Counted from the stretch's first letter, positions 27,225 through 38,928 are shown. The stretch is 64,000 nt of DNA from Chrysogorgia sp. JL179-B06 (GCA_035772405.1 JAYKKM010000341.1:752001-816000), one strand, 5' to 3'. A program made the numbers and translations. The notes: generated by a model not told the origin, from the sequence alone.

Positions 27225-28443
27225 TACATTTTTACAAGCCATTGTAAATAATAAATAATATTAACAGGATCATCATACGTAATGGCATATGATTCTATAA
27301 CACTCTTAATAAAAAAAGCATTTGAATTGCTAATGTCTGATCTAATTGTCACCTTTATATCCTTATTATGTAATATATCCAAATACGGTCGGTCAAAGCG
27401 TAAAATAATGGGTCTATTATTTTGTATATTACTATTATTTTTTACTAAATCAGAAAATAAACTAATTTTAAACTTATTTTTTACACTTGTTTCATAAAAC
27501 ATTTTAAACCAATAAGAATATTTACGGCAGTTTTTAAAACAACAGGGAATAGGAGGAGAATTCGATTTTGTTATTATTTTAATTAGCTTATCGAGATCAT
27601 ATTTATAAACCTTACCATCATTTAAATTTATCATTGCTATAGGGTTATGATTTTCACAAAAGAAAATAAAGCAACTTGCTAATTGATAAACTATTTTTCA
27701 AAAATATCAATATCATCAAGATAATCAAAACTAGCACTCAAATAAAATGGATCTAAAAAAAATAAATAAAGACATACATATATAAATTCCCTATCAAAAC
27801 ATAACTTAAGCTTACGTATGACATTACAAAGATAAGAATCTCCATATCCGATGGGTTTAGGAATTGAAAAATTAATATATTGTGAGTTATTTATAGTGAA
27901 TGAAATAAAATGATAAAGATCATATCTTGGATATATATCAGTTGTAATAACAATAAAAAAATGATCTGTATGATTATCATTTAAATGAAAAACAGATTTC
28001 AATAAATTTTGAAATGGTATTAAATCAGGTCTCTTATAACCATAACAACATTTTTCACCACGAATAAAATATTTTCGTTGTGAATGAACTACAGGAATTA
28101 TATATCGTTGTAGATCAGTTACAATTTCCCAATCTTTGCATTCATTATTTGTATTCTTCTTTGGCTTCTTTATTTCTTCGTCAGTTTTGATTTTTTTGAT
28201 ACATGCAAAGCGACCATAACCATTTTTACTGATTACGTTCCTGAGTACACCAACTTTCGGAAATCAACTTCCGTACAGGCTATATATCCACCATAATAAT
28301 AGTCACATAAATCACAGACTGCAAATAATAATCCAATGTATCTGTTTCGAAAATTTTTCTCAAAAAAGCATAAAATAAATATATAAGAATTGATAACAAA
28401 ATACTCATTTGTATAATGGGTATACTAATTTGTCTCTTAAAAA
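27221..28443 (-). pseudogene. hypothetical protein Z (family B), multiple frameshifts
   Basis: Reads minus-strand from near 28,443 with breaks near 28,400, 28,258 and 27,680. N-terminal words FRNRYIGLLFAVCDLCDYYY match copy 2 (52,103) almost exactly. The middle has CKDWEIVTDLQRYIIPVVH and IPKPIGYGDSYLCN, also in copy 2. The last part is an open frame, 27,634-27,221, containing SNAFFIKSVIESYAITYDDP, which matches the copy 2 C-terminus. The GLLFAVCDL and GYGDSYL regions resemble the intact protein at 3,349-4,554, suggesting paralogy. Function unknown. Confidence 0.6.
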
Positions 28444-28659
28444 GCTTATAATAGCATAAAAAAACTTTAAAAGAACCATAAATATGTTTAACTACATATA
28501 ATAAAACATATAAAGAGTAATAACCAACAGTCATGTAGTAGTTATATTTTATATGTTATTTTTTATAAAAAAATAATAATACATTAGAAAGGGTCATTTG
28601 GTATCAAGTTGTCGTGTGAGTAACATCAAACAAACATATCAAGAAAAAAAATAAAAAAA

Positions 28660-28914
28660 ATGGCTATGAAAGAAGAAAAAATAAAAATAGATACGGAAGA
28701 AAAAAAACAACATGAATGGACAACCTCTAAAAACCTATCTGGACCCCTCCTCTGGAAAACCTCCCCCCTCTCTCATATGGCTCTCCAACCACTCTCATAT
28801 GGGACTACGGCGATAAAGGAGAGGGATACGCATACGGATACGAATCATACATTCACAGAGAAGGACAAAAACATTCAGGATGATAGTAAAGATATTTTGA
28901 GGGGAAAGATTTAA
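28660..28914 (+). CDS. uncertain 84-residue ORF
   Basis: Starts at an ATG after a purine tract. The N-terminus is Lys/Glu-rich and the middle has repeated SHMALQPLSYGTT-like words caused by an internal direct repeat (CTCTCATATGG near 28,771 and 28,793). A His/Asp/Thr-rich tail follows (TDTNHTFTEKDK). There is no counterpart in copy 2, and the codon pattern is less AT-rich than neighbours. It may be a captured sequence and not a gene. Confidence 0.25.
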   Translation: MAMKEEKIKIDTEEKKQHEWTTSKNLSGPLLWKTSPLSHMALQPLSYGTTAIKERDTHTDTNHTFTEKDKNIQDDSKDILRGKI

Positions 28915-29074
28915 AAACATTATGAAAAAAACAATAAACTAAATGCTCTAACTTTTTTAAATAAAATGTTTTTATTTAAATAAACAAGTGTAGGAATCAT
29001 TTTTTTATATATTTACAAAAAAATCAAAAACAGAATAAATAGACAGGTTTTTATAAAAGCATTGCTTGTCGTAC

Positions 29075-29242
29075 TTCAGTTAACATAAAAATGTTTTGTG
29101 TAGGAGTTGTATAAAAAAATCGAAAACGAAAATAAAAAAACGAATACGAAAACGACGATTTTCTAAAAAAATTCAAAAAGGAGGATGGAAAAAAGACCAT
29201 CCGAATTATAATCATAAATTTTATGAATTTTGGAAATGGTAG
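29075..29242 (+). pseudogene. basic CxxC/QKGG peptide remnant
   Basis: A frame without an ATG reading CRSCIKKSK, an Arg/Lys run, then KKIQKGGWKKDHPNYNHKF and a TAG at 29,240. It resembles the left-arm peptide at 2,246 (CKQCIRTTK plus basic tail) with an added KGG motif. Probably a decayed or truncated copy placed near the right end of the element. Confidence 0.4.
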
Positions 29243-29246
29243 ACGA

Positions 29247-29345
29247 TGTATTAAAAATATTTTTATTAATCCAAATAAGTTTTTCCATCTTTGTATTCTA
29301 TCATCACATTCACATTGATCAACTATTTTACTATAGATAAGTCGT
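29247..29345 (-). pseudogene. fragment of the zinc-ribbon-like gene
   Basis: About 95 bases closely matching the 3' coding end of the gene at 5,140-5,460 (shared plus-strand words TTTCCATCTTT, TTCTA and TCACATTG). It would encode the CDCD-type end of that protein. The 5' part is missing. With the neighbouring basic peptide it suggests a small left-arm segment was duplicated into the right arm. Confidence 0.5.
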
Positions 29346-30264
29346 CCGTAAAATAAGATAAATATTTGCTGTAACTTTTTTAAATAAAATTTTATTCAAA
29401 TAAAATATATAATAAAAAAATTGTATGTATTGTGCTTTAGCTAGCTCTTTCACCACATGCTAACATTCAAATGCCCATAACGTACAACAAGTAAAAAACC
29501 GATCGATCTGGCAGTGAGGTGAATGTCGCTATGGACCAGTCTCACCTGACATCCTTCTCCCAATTTTTTACAAAAGAGAGAAAGACCAGACAATTAAGTC
29601 TAAACCAGTTGCGATTTACAAGTGTACTGCGGGTTGAATGCGCACCAATGCAATAATAAATAAATATTACAGAACATTGGAGGGATCAAGCGCTTCATAC
29701 TTCTTTTTACAAAAAAGTACAACTTTGAAGCGAGCACCTCTACACACACAGTAGACGAACAAAAGTAGAACTGATTCAAAAAAATTAAAAACACCCTATT
29801 TATACTCTTTCAACTGTTTTTCAAAAAAAAAGGATTTTCTCATATTTTTTCCAAAATCCAATACATTTTTTTAAATCATTTTTCAATCCAATATTACATC
29901 TTAAAATTGTTTGAGAAACATCATTTTTTTTAAAATACAGTAACTAAGAAATATCAGTCATTCGGCCATAAGATGGCGTTGAGGTAAGAGCTCCGTGACG
30001 GAAATTTCTATGATTAATTCTACAAGCAATTTTTTTGGTTCTTGATTTTTTTTATTTCAACACGCGTCTCTTTTCAAAATAAAAACAATATGAAGTTTTT
30101 TTCTTGGACAACGGTCTACGTAAGTATAAATCACATCGGGTGAGGTATGATGGTTGTGTATAATAGTATTTTTTGTATTTTCTTTTTTTCAATCGGTGTG
30201 TGTTTTTACAGACAGTATATATATATCACATTGAATTATGATCTGAACAAGTGCTGTCGCGGAT
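29346..30264. other. right-end non-coding region, copy 1
   Basis: No supported gene. The segment 29,430-29,790 parallels 57,700-57,945 (shared GCGCACCAATGCA and ACATTGGA words). The segment 29,955-30,200 parallels 58,265-58,490 (GGTAAGAGCTCCGTGACGG and GGGTGAGGTATGATGG). Colinearity with copy 2 marks this as the non-coding right end of the element, possibly carrying promoter or terminal functions. Confidence 0.55.
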
Positions 30265-30441
30265 GCTATATGGGGTTGAGATCAGGGATGGAACAGGGAC
30301 AGGATGTTTAGTCGCAGAATTTTCGTGTTTCTAATAATTGATGATCAGACATAAAATCTGATCATTGATTATTCGAAACACTAAAAATCTGTTACTAAAC
30401 ATCCTGTGCCTGTTTCATCACTGCTCTCAACCCCATATAGC
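30265..30441. repeat. long hairpin near right end, copy 1
   Basis: Two arms of about 84 bases, beginning GCTATATGGGGTTGAG and ending with its complement, close to 88 percent complementary with a short loop near 30,350. The equivalent in copy 2 is 58,553-58,724. At one position inside GATGTTTAG/CTAAACATC both arms differ between copies in a complementary way (GATGCTTAG with AAGCATC in copy 2). Confidence 0.8.
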
Positions 30442-31106
30442 AAAAGACGTCAGTACTTGCTTAGTACTATTCACCTTGAATGACCTTCAAAATACGTCGT
30501 GCTCTTGGACGATCAATGATATATATATATACTCTTTGACCGCGACCACAGCCATTGAAATACAAAAAAACCTCTTAAATACGACCAGGTGCATATCCCC
30601 CCTGATTTGATTACTGGTCGCATTATCCAGGGTGACCACACCTTGTTTCATGAACACCCCCCTGGAAATAAAATCTGGAACGAGCTCTGATTGGTCAATC
30701 ATTTTGCTACTCGCATTCTGATTGGTTCAGAGCTCGGGCCAGGCTCTTACACATGAAAAATAATAATAATAATAATATAACTACTATTAGGGACTAGCAC
30801 ACATCCCAGCACCCACTATGCTGAATAAAATCATCTGGTGTTATCCAGGATAAAATGTTAGGTGCGCCCTTACTCGGTAATGGGGTAATATTATACAATA
30901 TTCGTTTTCTAATTAGTACTAATTCATATTATTAAAACGTTTATTTTGATATGTTTTACTGTCAAATATTTGTCCCAGGGAACTCTGTATGGGTCCCTAT
31001 GGATAATGTATGACCTCCAGTTTGAGAATCAAATCTGCTTTATTTTTTGGCTATTTAATATGATCAAGGTCTTTAATATTGAATTTCTTCTCATTGTCAT
31101 TTTTAG
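30442..31106. other. element boundary region
   Basis: From 30,470 to about 30,750 the sequence parallels copy 2 (58,740-59,085), with paired GCTCTGATTGGTCAAT and CTGATTGG words, which are inverted CCAAT boxes. Similarity ends after the GAGCTCGGxCCAGxC word, just before an AAT microsatellite at 30,761-30,777. I take about 30,770 as the right end of copy 1. Beyond it is unassigned DNA up to the DUF6589 gene. Confidence 0.5.
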
Positions 31107-32873
31107 TTGATTTATAACAGGTTCTACAACGGTAGGTCAGATGGTGACAGTTGCACTATGTTCTCAGATCGGACGCTTCTAAACCGCCGGAATGTCACAG
31201 GTGATCCACACTCATCATATCGAGCAAACAGAGACTTCTTTCTAGTCGTCCTGAAGTCCAGAGTCATTGCTGCTGCTATGAAAGTTTTTGGATTTAAATC
31301 AATCACGGACAAAACTTTTAAGCCTTTCTTGTCACAAGACTTAAGTTTGCTTAGTAAGTCAGATAAACTCAAACTACTGCTGGATATTTCAGCAAAAGTT
31401 GTTGATGAGTTTATTTTTGACAAGAACTTGGCAAATAGCATGATTGACAGCGTTGTTCTACAACAGGAAAAAGAGAATGTTCTAAAGCAACAAAAGCTTA
31501 CAGCTGATGGCCGGTTTCCCTGCAGATTTGCAGTTTGTAAGCATTCTTTCAAGTATAATGGGAAAAGCAGGACAGGAGAAATCACGAACTATCACATGAC
31601 CCTCCAGTAGAAATGCCAAAAGAACAGGTCACTTTATCATCTTCCAAGCCAGATTCAAGCAAACCTAAAACAAATACAAAATCAGATGATGTTTTTAACT
31701 ACAACAGTGCATTGCTGACAGATGGATTTCTTTTCCACAATTTTTTGGATGCAATAAGTGAAGGGGATGGGGAGAGAATAATGCGTCAGTATAAGTACAT
31801 TATGTTATACTGCCGGGAAGATGGTTACCATAGCAAAAAATATACCCTAGAATCTTTGTACCAGTTTTTTCTTACGAAGGCTTTGCTTTCTAAACGAGAC
31901 AGTGAAAGATTCAAGTGGAACAGATCTGTGAACAATTTTTGTACAAAAGGTACTCATTAAAATTGAATTATAAAACAATACACTTAAGGGGAGTTAAAGG
32001 ACAGGCACAGGGAAAATTACAGTTATTGTAATATGTTATTATATAAGGGTCATAGATACATGAGTTAATTAAAGAATAAAACATAAACCGACAATTATCA
32101 TCTTGTGACTTGATATTCAAGTTAAACAATTGACAAGACAAAATATTTTGTATGTAATATTTCGAGACTGTCTCAATGTCATTGTTACCTTTTTAAATAT
32201 TACCTTTCAAATATTTTGTCTTGTATTGTTTTTAACTTCAATATCAAGTCACAAGATGACAATTTTCGGTGTATGTTTTGAAATTGTCAGCTGGATATGG
32301 TTTTTGATAGATCCAGTTATAGTACTGTTGTACTTTTTGTCTATGCACAGTAGTTAGTTGGTCTGGTTACTATTATAAAGAATTTGTACTGAGATTGTAA
32401 TAATTATTACCTAAATTCATTCTAACTTGCATGTCTTATATATTTGAGGAGAAGTATGTTTCTTTTTCATTTTGTTTTATCTTGTAGGCACAAATATTCC
32501 TTTAGATTTAGATGTTGAGCACAGCAATAACTTTCTCAAACAAGGCATAAAGAACTTGGGACCTAATGTATCTGAAAAAGCTGTTACAAGAATTTCCAAT
32601 GCTGAAAGCTGTACAAGAACAATTATGGATAATATAGATGAGTGTATTCATCGTATTGGTAGTTCTGGCTCACATGGAGGAGGCTCTGTTGTAAAGGATA
32701 TTGACAAGCTTCTAGAAAGACTAAAAGACTCTGATGTTTTTAATTTTGACAAAGCTGGACATACCTACACACACTTTTGTAACTTCAATAGAAACAGGCT
32801 TGAAAATTTAAACCTTTCTGAATGGATCAACAAGCATAAGAAGAATGTTTCACTTGGTATTCGAGCCAGATAA
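31107..32873 (+). pseudogene. DUF6589-type protein gene, outer element (two exons)
   Basis: Exon 1 runs to 31,949 and exon 2 from 32,488. The intron 31,950-32,487 has GT...AG ends and joins TK to GTNIPLDL in frame. Exon 1 carries a zinc-finger-like CRFAVCKHSFKYNGKSR. After a one- or two-base insertion near 31,575 comes NHELSHDPP, then SEGDGERIMRQYKYIMLYCR. Exon 2 has IPLDLDVEHSNNFLKQGIKNLG, typical of DUF6589 proteins common in cnidarian genomes. The true 5' end is not resolved. The insertion breaks the frame. It converges on the helicase gene ending at 32,911. Function of the family is not established to my knowledge. Confidence 0.7.
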
Positions 32874-32910
32874 AAACACTCTTTGACATTTGATTACTAA
32901 TAAACAGTAA

Positions 32911-34128
32911 CTATTTCAAGTTTAGTTCTTGCATGATTATGTGTATAGAATCAGGTGCACCTGTATCAAATGATGCATCTGAATAATTCTCTTCCTCATG
33001 TTCAATGGAATCTTCTATTTGAGATAAGTTTTGATCAATGGAATCTGAATGACCTGTGACTGCTAAGTTATCAACTGCCATGTTCATAAGGACACTATCC
33101 TCCATAATAGCATCCAAGTCTTCAAAACAAATATCATCCATTTCAAAATCATCAACCATTTCAGATGAACTTTCAAATTCTACATCTTGGAATACTTTAC
33201 TGACTATTTGTATTATTTTATGGGCATGTGATATGTCCCATATTTCAACAAGGTTGCAAACATCTTTTACATCAAACAAATGTTCCATGTTATAAATAAC
33301 TTGATGAATTTGAATATCAGAGAAGCCAATAACAAAGGAAATATCTGTTAAAATCTTGATATCATTATTAGGAGTAGTAGCCATTAGCTTTGTGACTAAA
33401 TTCTTGTGATAGATGTTTAGTTCATTCTGCACCAGTTCTTTTTGCTGATTGGACACTTTTCTTGACCTCGATGCAAGGGATGTTTTGTTTTTTGTTGTTT
33501 CTCCAGGGAAAGCAGCTCTCATTGCACATTCTGGCAATCCACATTCACATTTCACAGCACATCTGTCACAGCACAAGTGATAAGGAAGAGGAGTGTTGAA
33601 ACTTGCTTGAAAGTAGTCCAATAGTGTCTTACGTCTACACTGATCACTCTTAATGTACAATTTAATGTTTGGATCCACATGACTTAATAGCATGCCATTA
33701 TACAACAAAAGGGCAGAAGCCTGAGTCCCATCTCTACCAGCTCGTCCTGTTTCCTGAGCATACGATTCAATGTTTTTCGAAGGTCCAAAGTGAATGACTC
33801 TTTTTACAGCTTTACAGTCCACTCCCATACCAAATGCGATTGTTGCTATTAAGACACGAATAGTTCCATCTTCATTAGTAAATGAATTCAGAATGTTTTC
33901 CTTGTTAGAGTCAGGAGTGCATGAGTGTAACATTTCAATCAGAACATCTTTTGAATCTGAACCTGTGGACATAGACTTCTGAAGTAGTCCTTTCAATGTT
34001 GCATATAATATGCTGCACTGTTTTATAGTCTGACAGTAAATTATGGTTCGGTCACAAAGTTCTTGCTTTGCTATCAGCTCATCAGCCAGCCAGCCAAAAT
34101 GATGTTCCAAGTCCATGTCATTTGGCAT
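32911..34128 (-). CDS. RecQ-like helicase C-terminal exon, outer element
   Basis: 405 residues of the second RecA-like domain and the RecQ zinc-binding region. It has TIIYCQTIKQC, then IATIAFGMGVDCKAVKRVIH (motif V) and QETGRAGRDG (motif VI). A CCDRCAVKCECGLPEC cluster and an acidic C-terminus follow. The N-terminal domain is absent here; the piece at 42,620-42,925 on the same strand holds the matching DEAH-containing part. The gene therefore appears split by the roughly 8-kb inner element. RecQ proteins unwind DNA 3' to 5'. Its role in this element is unknown. Confidence 0.85.
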   Translation of the reverse strand: MPNDMDLEHHFGWLADELIAKQELCDRTIIYCQTIKQCSILYATLKGLLQKSMSTGSDSKDVLIEMLHSCTPDSNKENILNSFTNEDGTIRVLIATIAFGMGVDCKAVKRVIHFGPSKNIESYAQETGRAGRDGTQASALLLYNGMLLSHVDPNIKLYIKSDQCRRKTLLDYFQASFNTPLPYHLCCDRCAVKCECGLPECAMRAAFPGETTKNKTSLASRSRKVSNQQKELVQNELNIYHKNLVTKLMATTPNNDIKILTDISFVIGFSDIQIHQVIYNMEHLFDVKDVCNLVEIWDISHAHKIIQIVSKVFQDVEFESSSEMVDDFEMDDICFEDLDAIMEDSVLMNMAVDNLAVTGHSDSIDQNLSQIEDSIEHEEENYSDASFDTGAPDSIHIIMQELNLK

Positions 34129-34616
34129 GTAATGAACAGAATATGATTTTTAATTTATACAAAATGAGTAACTGTAGCAATTAAAAATTGCACTTTGTAA
34201 CATAATACTATTTAGAGCATGAATGATGCAGCTGCTTCTACACAAGGCTATAAACACAACTGCATGTAAATGATGATGTAAATGACTTATTGTTCAGACA
34301 ATTTTTATATTATTGAAGATAGTAAAAGACTGCCAAAAAATATCTGTCAAAAAATAATTTGTTTAATCAAAGTGTGCTATTACTGTGGAAAAATTCATTT
34401 TCACGAACCAACTGTATTATTTATTTTTTATAATATATACTACTGTACCAACAAGAATCAGCCATGCAAATGAAGGAAATTATTTTAAAAAGGTTGAAAC
34501 CAACGACACGAATGTTGATACTTTGTTGAATGTTGAAGCAAATTAAATTAATTTAAAATTTAATCTAAATTTAAAGTTTAATTTAAAAGATGTTAAATTC
34601 AGCACCACTGAACCAC
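34129..34616. other. intergenic/intron region
   Basis: AT-rich with short repeated words (TTTAAATTTAATC-type near 34,540-34,590). No supported gene. Probably intron of the outer helicase gene, ahead of the inserted block. Confidence 0.35.
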
Positions 34617-34624
34617 ATATATAA

Positions 34625-34701
<77 letters not shown>
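34617..34701. repeat. (AT)n microsatellite
   Basis: About 80 bases of almost pure AT. It sits at the edge of the inserted repeat block and is mirrored by the AT tract at 42,532-42,575 on the other side. Confidence 0.9.
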
Positions 34702-34703
<2 letters not shown>

Positions 34704-35225
34704 TAATATTTGGCATTTCACTCGATCAAACTACATGTTGAAAGGATTTATGGTGAAGGAAAATTTCGAGTGTTGGAATACATACATTTTAAGACCAAAC
34801 CGGGACCAGTTGCGAAAAATGCAACCCAGCGGCCTTCCGGTAGGAATTGAACCCGCGACCCTGCGATTGCTAGTGCAGTGCCCCGACCACCGAGCCACGG
34901 AAGCCGTTGCCGAGAGCCTAGTCACGAGTTCTGTATATATGGTGGTAATGCCGGGATAAGATTCTGGGTATATTATAGGTAATATTTGGCATTTCACTCG
35001 ATCAAACTACATGTTGAAAGGATTTATGGTGAAGGAAAATTTCGAGTGCTGGAATACATACATTTTAAGACCAAACCGGGACTCGGTCGTGGCTCGGTGG
35101 TCGGGGCACTGCACTAGCAATCGCAGGGTCGCGGTTCAATTCCTACCGGAAGGCAATCTCGTTCCCAGAGCCTGCGTTCCCCTTGACCTGCGGGGGGAAA
35201 CTGAGACTCTGGGATAATCCATCGC
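34702..35225. repeat. tRNA-derived SINE-like repeat pair
   Basis: Two direct copies (from 34,702 and 34,977) of a roughly 105-base unit beginning AGGTAATATTTGGCATTTC. Each is followed by a tRNA-like module: minus strand at about 34,843-34,898 and plus strand at 35,090-35,150. The module has an A-box-like GGCTCGGTGGTCGGGGC and a B-box GGTTCAATTCC, expected for RNA polymerase III promoters. The 35,150-35,225 portion continues into a tail that recurs inverted at 42,355-42,430. Confidence 0.7.
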
Positions 35226-35344
35226 CGGAAACAGAAAAACATGGTTCCGGTTACGAAGAGCGCATGCGTGCCAATAAACCGGGAGGCCTGCGAACAAGCA
35301 TTTGCTATTTTGCTTTGCTTTCGGCATAAACAGAAATAAACAGT

Positions 35345-37222
35345 ATGTCGGATGGGAACGAGATTGTGTCGGACGAGGATATTGATATTTTTCATGCAGC
35401 TTTAGATAAGTCTTTACAGAAACTGAACAAAGGGCATATTGTGATAAAGGAGCACCAGTATGAAGCGCTCAAGAGCATAGTCGTCCGAGGAAAAGACACG
35501 GTTTGCATTATGCCGACCGGCTATGGAAAGTCGCTAATCTACCAGCTTCTTCCTTTCATGTTTGATAGTTGCTTGTCTAGTGGAAATGAGAGCCTATCAA
35601 CTTCTTCTGTCATAGTGATTTCACCATTGAATGCCCTCATGATAGACCAAATTAGTAAGTTGAAAGAATACGTAGATGTCAGCGTACTGAAGGCAAGCAG
35701 GGAACCTAGTAGCAAACAGACAACGAAAGGTGGATTATATGAGCAGATTGTCCAGCCAAGCCAAATTATATTCGCACACCCAGAAGCCTTAATAGAAGAT
35801 AGAAAGGTCTTCCAAAACATTTTGAAATCGAAGGGATATCAAGATCGTGTGAAAGCCATTGTTGTTGACGAAGCTCATGTTCTGAGACTCTTGATTAAAA
35901 TCATTAAATTTCCCCTTTTCATGTTTCTGTGATTCTAATTGCAACATATCTCCTTTCAAAATATTGCGTATTTATTTGAACCAGTGATGATTTAATAGGA
36001 TAATGATGATGATAACTGAACGTTATTTTCATTTTATATTAGGAAGAATTTTAGACCTTGTTATGGGAAACTTGGTATGCTGGCAAGTGTATTTCCTAAA
36101 GTCCCATTCTTGGCTCTAACAGCAACAGCAACTTCGCAAACTAAAAAGGATATTACTGCAAGCCTAGGGTTATTGGATCCTATTTTTGTTGAAGCAAATC
36201 CAGATCGGCCCAACATATTTTTCAGCTCTTGCAGAAGGCCGGATAGAGGAGAAGACAAACTTCATCCCATACTAACACCTCTGGTTGAAGAACTACAAGA
36301 AAAACGCCTGGAATTTCCCCTGACTTTTGTTTATGGCAATTTGGAAACTATTGGAGAGTGTTTCATGTTTACAACCAAAAAGATGGGGTTCTTGCAGTAT
36401 GAACCAGTTGGTTCAAGTCCAGTTGCACTGAACAGAATGTTCACTCAGTTTCATGCCCAATACCCGGAACATGAACGGGAAAGAATTGTTAAAGACCTAG
36501 TGAGTGGAATATCCAAGTTAAGGCTTCTGTTTGTGACTATAACCTTTGGGATTGGAGTTGATGTGGCCAACATTAGGCGAGTTATTCACATTGGCATTCC
36601 TCATACAATTGAAGAATATTACCAAGAAGCTGGTCGGTGTGGACGAGATAGAATGCCAGCCTCATCAATGATTTATTTCAATTCCTATGATATATCAGCC
36701 TCCCATAACATTTCTCATCATATGAAAGAGTTGGTTATGTCAGATAGGTGCAAAAGAGAAATAATTCTTTCCTATTTAGGTCATAAGGTACCTAAAAGAA
36801 ATTTGCCAGATCATTCATGTTGTGATTTTCATCGACATAGATGCTGCTGTGAGGACTGTCTGCTTGTTTCAGCTGTTGAAATTATGGAAATAAATTATGG
36901 TAATAATAGCCCTGATTATCTTGCATGTTCCTCGGAAGGCATATGCGAAAATAAAACTGTTGCCATGAGTTTAGAACAGAAAGTCAAGTTGAGGGAACAC
37001 TTATTGAAGTACAGGCAGTTACTTCATGGCTCTGGGAGAACATGTGTTGGTAGCATTGGACTTTGCACTGGTTTTGGCATGGAGCTTGTCAACTTAATTG
37101 TTGAGCATGCTAGTGAACTAACTTCATTTGAAGAGGTAAAAGCAAAACTTCCATTATTTGATGATAATCATGCTGTTGTAATATTTGAAATTTTAAGGAG
37201 CATCAAAGAGGGCCTATCTTAA
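35345..37222 (+). CDS. RecQ-like helicase, inner element (two coding blocks)
   Basis: Block 1 (35,345 to about 35,890) has MPTGYGKSLIYQLLP (Walker A), VIVISPLNALMIDQI (motif Ia) and VVDEAHV (Walker B). A gap with a 3' splice site TTTTATATTAG at about 36,032-36,042 leads to block 2. Block 2 continues NFRPCYGKLG, FLALTATAT (motif III), VTITFGIGVDVANIRRVIH and YYQEAGRCGRDR (motif VI with Cys in place of Ala), and a Cys/His-rich zinc region. The 5' splice donor after DEAHV is not obvious, so the junction is uncertain. It is convergent with the DUF6589 gene ending at 37,898, mirroring the outer element. Confidence 0.82.
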
Positions 37223-37897
37223 ACATGGAGTGCTCGCTAAAAGGGGAAGCCCATCTCCCTTGAAACAATGGAGTCTTTGAAATTTTAAAAATCAATTCAA
37301 ACTGTTTTGATTACTTCTCATTTCTCGTTGTTTCCTGACCAACCACAGTAATTGAACTAATTATGATTGGCACGATGAGCATCTCACCGCCAGTATATGC
37401 AAGCACTCTGTGTTTGAACAAAATGTCATATTTTTATAGTATCAGTGTATACAGTACCATTCATCTGAGATTAGATGAAAGACACTTTTCAGTTACCCTT
37501 TCTTGCTAGTTACTTCAGTACCAAAACCACAATATTATTTGATAGTAAATGATTGTGTTGTTGTAAATATCAACTAGTATGCAATGACATTTTTCCAATC
37601 TAAAAGTTTTCACAAATTAGGCAAATACAGTGCTGTACAAATAATTATATTGTTACCATATTTTACCACATTTTAATTTGTTAAGATGTTTTTCCTCCTT
37701 ACAACCTAAAATGTATGTATTACTTTACATATTCATCACATTACATATTCATCACATTATGTATAATTGTATAACTATATACACTTATAAATAGATATCA
37801 TACAGAGTTTATGAAAGGGACAACTACAGTAACAGTGTGTAATATAATATTTACTTGTATAACTTCAGAATACCTACTATATAATATAATACATATT
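37223..37897. other. convergent 3' intergenic region
   Basis: Between the stops of the helicase and DUF6589 genes. No ORF. It holds short direct repeats (CACATTACATATTCAT near 37,725-37,755). Probably both 3' untranslated regions. Confidence 0.4.
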
Positions 37898-38928
37898 TTA
37901 AACAATGAATGCTTCAACTTCCTCTTCATTTTCACTTTCACTGAGATTCTCATCGTCATCTTGTTCATGTAAAATAGTGTCATCTTGTATTTCATCAATT
38001 ACTGAAAATGCATTTGTTGATTGTTTTGTTTTGTTGAGTGTCAACCATTTGTTCAATGCAGTTATATCTAGCTTATCTAGTACGCTTTTTGATATTTCTG
38101 GAAATGATCTGAGGATCCTTCCAGGTTGTTTAATAAAAGGCTGCACTCCCTTTAATATTTCAACCATCTCTTTGACGATTTTGGTGGCAGCAGCATGGGT
38201 ATGTTTGGTTGACTCTGGTGATACATTGCTTTCCATATCAATGGCATCTACCACATTCTTCAAACCGTAAACAGCATTGGTGCTTCTTTGAACAGCTTTC
38301 AGGGTTTTATTTCCGCATAACCCTTTTAGGATTACCTTGTGATCCTTCACCATATTTTCCATCTTTAAATCATTTGAGTAATTATTACCCATACCACCTT
38401 TTACATTGACAAACTGTCCATGGATGATCCGATGAGCAATTTGCTCTGTGAATAAGGCTTTAGTGCAAGTATTAAGCGCATTGCTTCAAATGCATATTTC
38501 ATGCCTCGTTTTCTGGACCTAAAGTAAAGCATAATGAGTTTCCAGTTCATCAGGCATCTTTTACCATCCCCTTCTTTCTCTGTGTCATTTAGCTGCATCA
38601 GCATTACTCATAATTGCATACACTGTGATGCATAGTTCATTAATCTATCTTCGCTAGGCTGTTGATGTGGAGACGAATCAGGTGGGACTTGAGCAGCATT
38701 GCTGGGGTTGACTTGGCTACTTGGTGGGTCATGTGGTATAGCCAAGTTTCCCTTAGGCCATAAGACAGTTTGCCCTACCTTAATCAGACTGGAGGCAGTA
38801 TTTACAACTGCCAATACTTGTAGCAGAACTGAATCTGGTGGTTGGCTTGTTTCACAAACATGTTCCACTATTTTACCCATACCAAGATAATGATAATTTC
38901 TTTCAGTAGCATCTTTTACTTGTACCAT
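37898..38928 (-). CDS. DUF6589 C-terminal region, inner element
   Basis: Three adjoining minus-strand blocks. Block 38,928-38,608 has VQVKDATERNYHYLGMG. Block 38,604-38,401 has KEGDGKRCLMNWKLIMLYFR and GMKYAFEAMRLI. Block 38,392-37,898 has a helical region and an acidic end (HEQDDDENLSESENEEEVE). The EGDGxRxxxxWKxxMLYFR core matches the outer element protein and DUF6589 proteins. Shifts at about 38,606 and 38,396 separate the blocks. They could be short introns or damage. Exons further upstream belong to the same gene. Confidence 0.65.

Noticed and set aside
30365..30702. Short ORFs on both strands near the right hairpin
   Set aside because: They fall within the hairpin and CCAAT-word region, are not conserved as frames in copy 2 and overlap each other.
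31124..31585. Minus-strand Ser/Leu/Phe-rich ORF
   Set aside because: Antisense to the zinc-finger exon of the DUF6589 gene.
34843..34898. A true tRNA gene
   Set aside because: Only A- and B-box-like segments are present; no cloverleaf with a plausible anticodon arm and acceptor could be drawn. Fits a tRNA-derived SINE.
35114..35395. Minus-strand ORF over the SINE-like repeat and helicase 5' end
   Set aside because: Lies mostly in repeat DNA and antisense to the helicase N-terminus; no domain.
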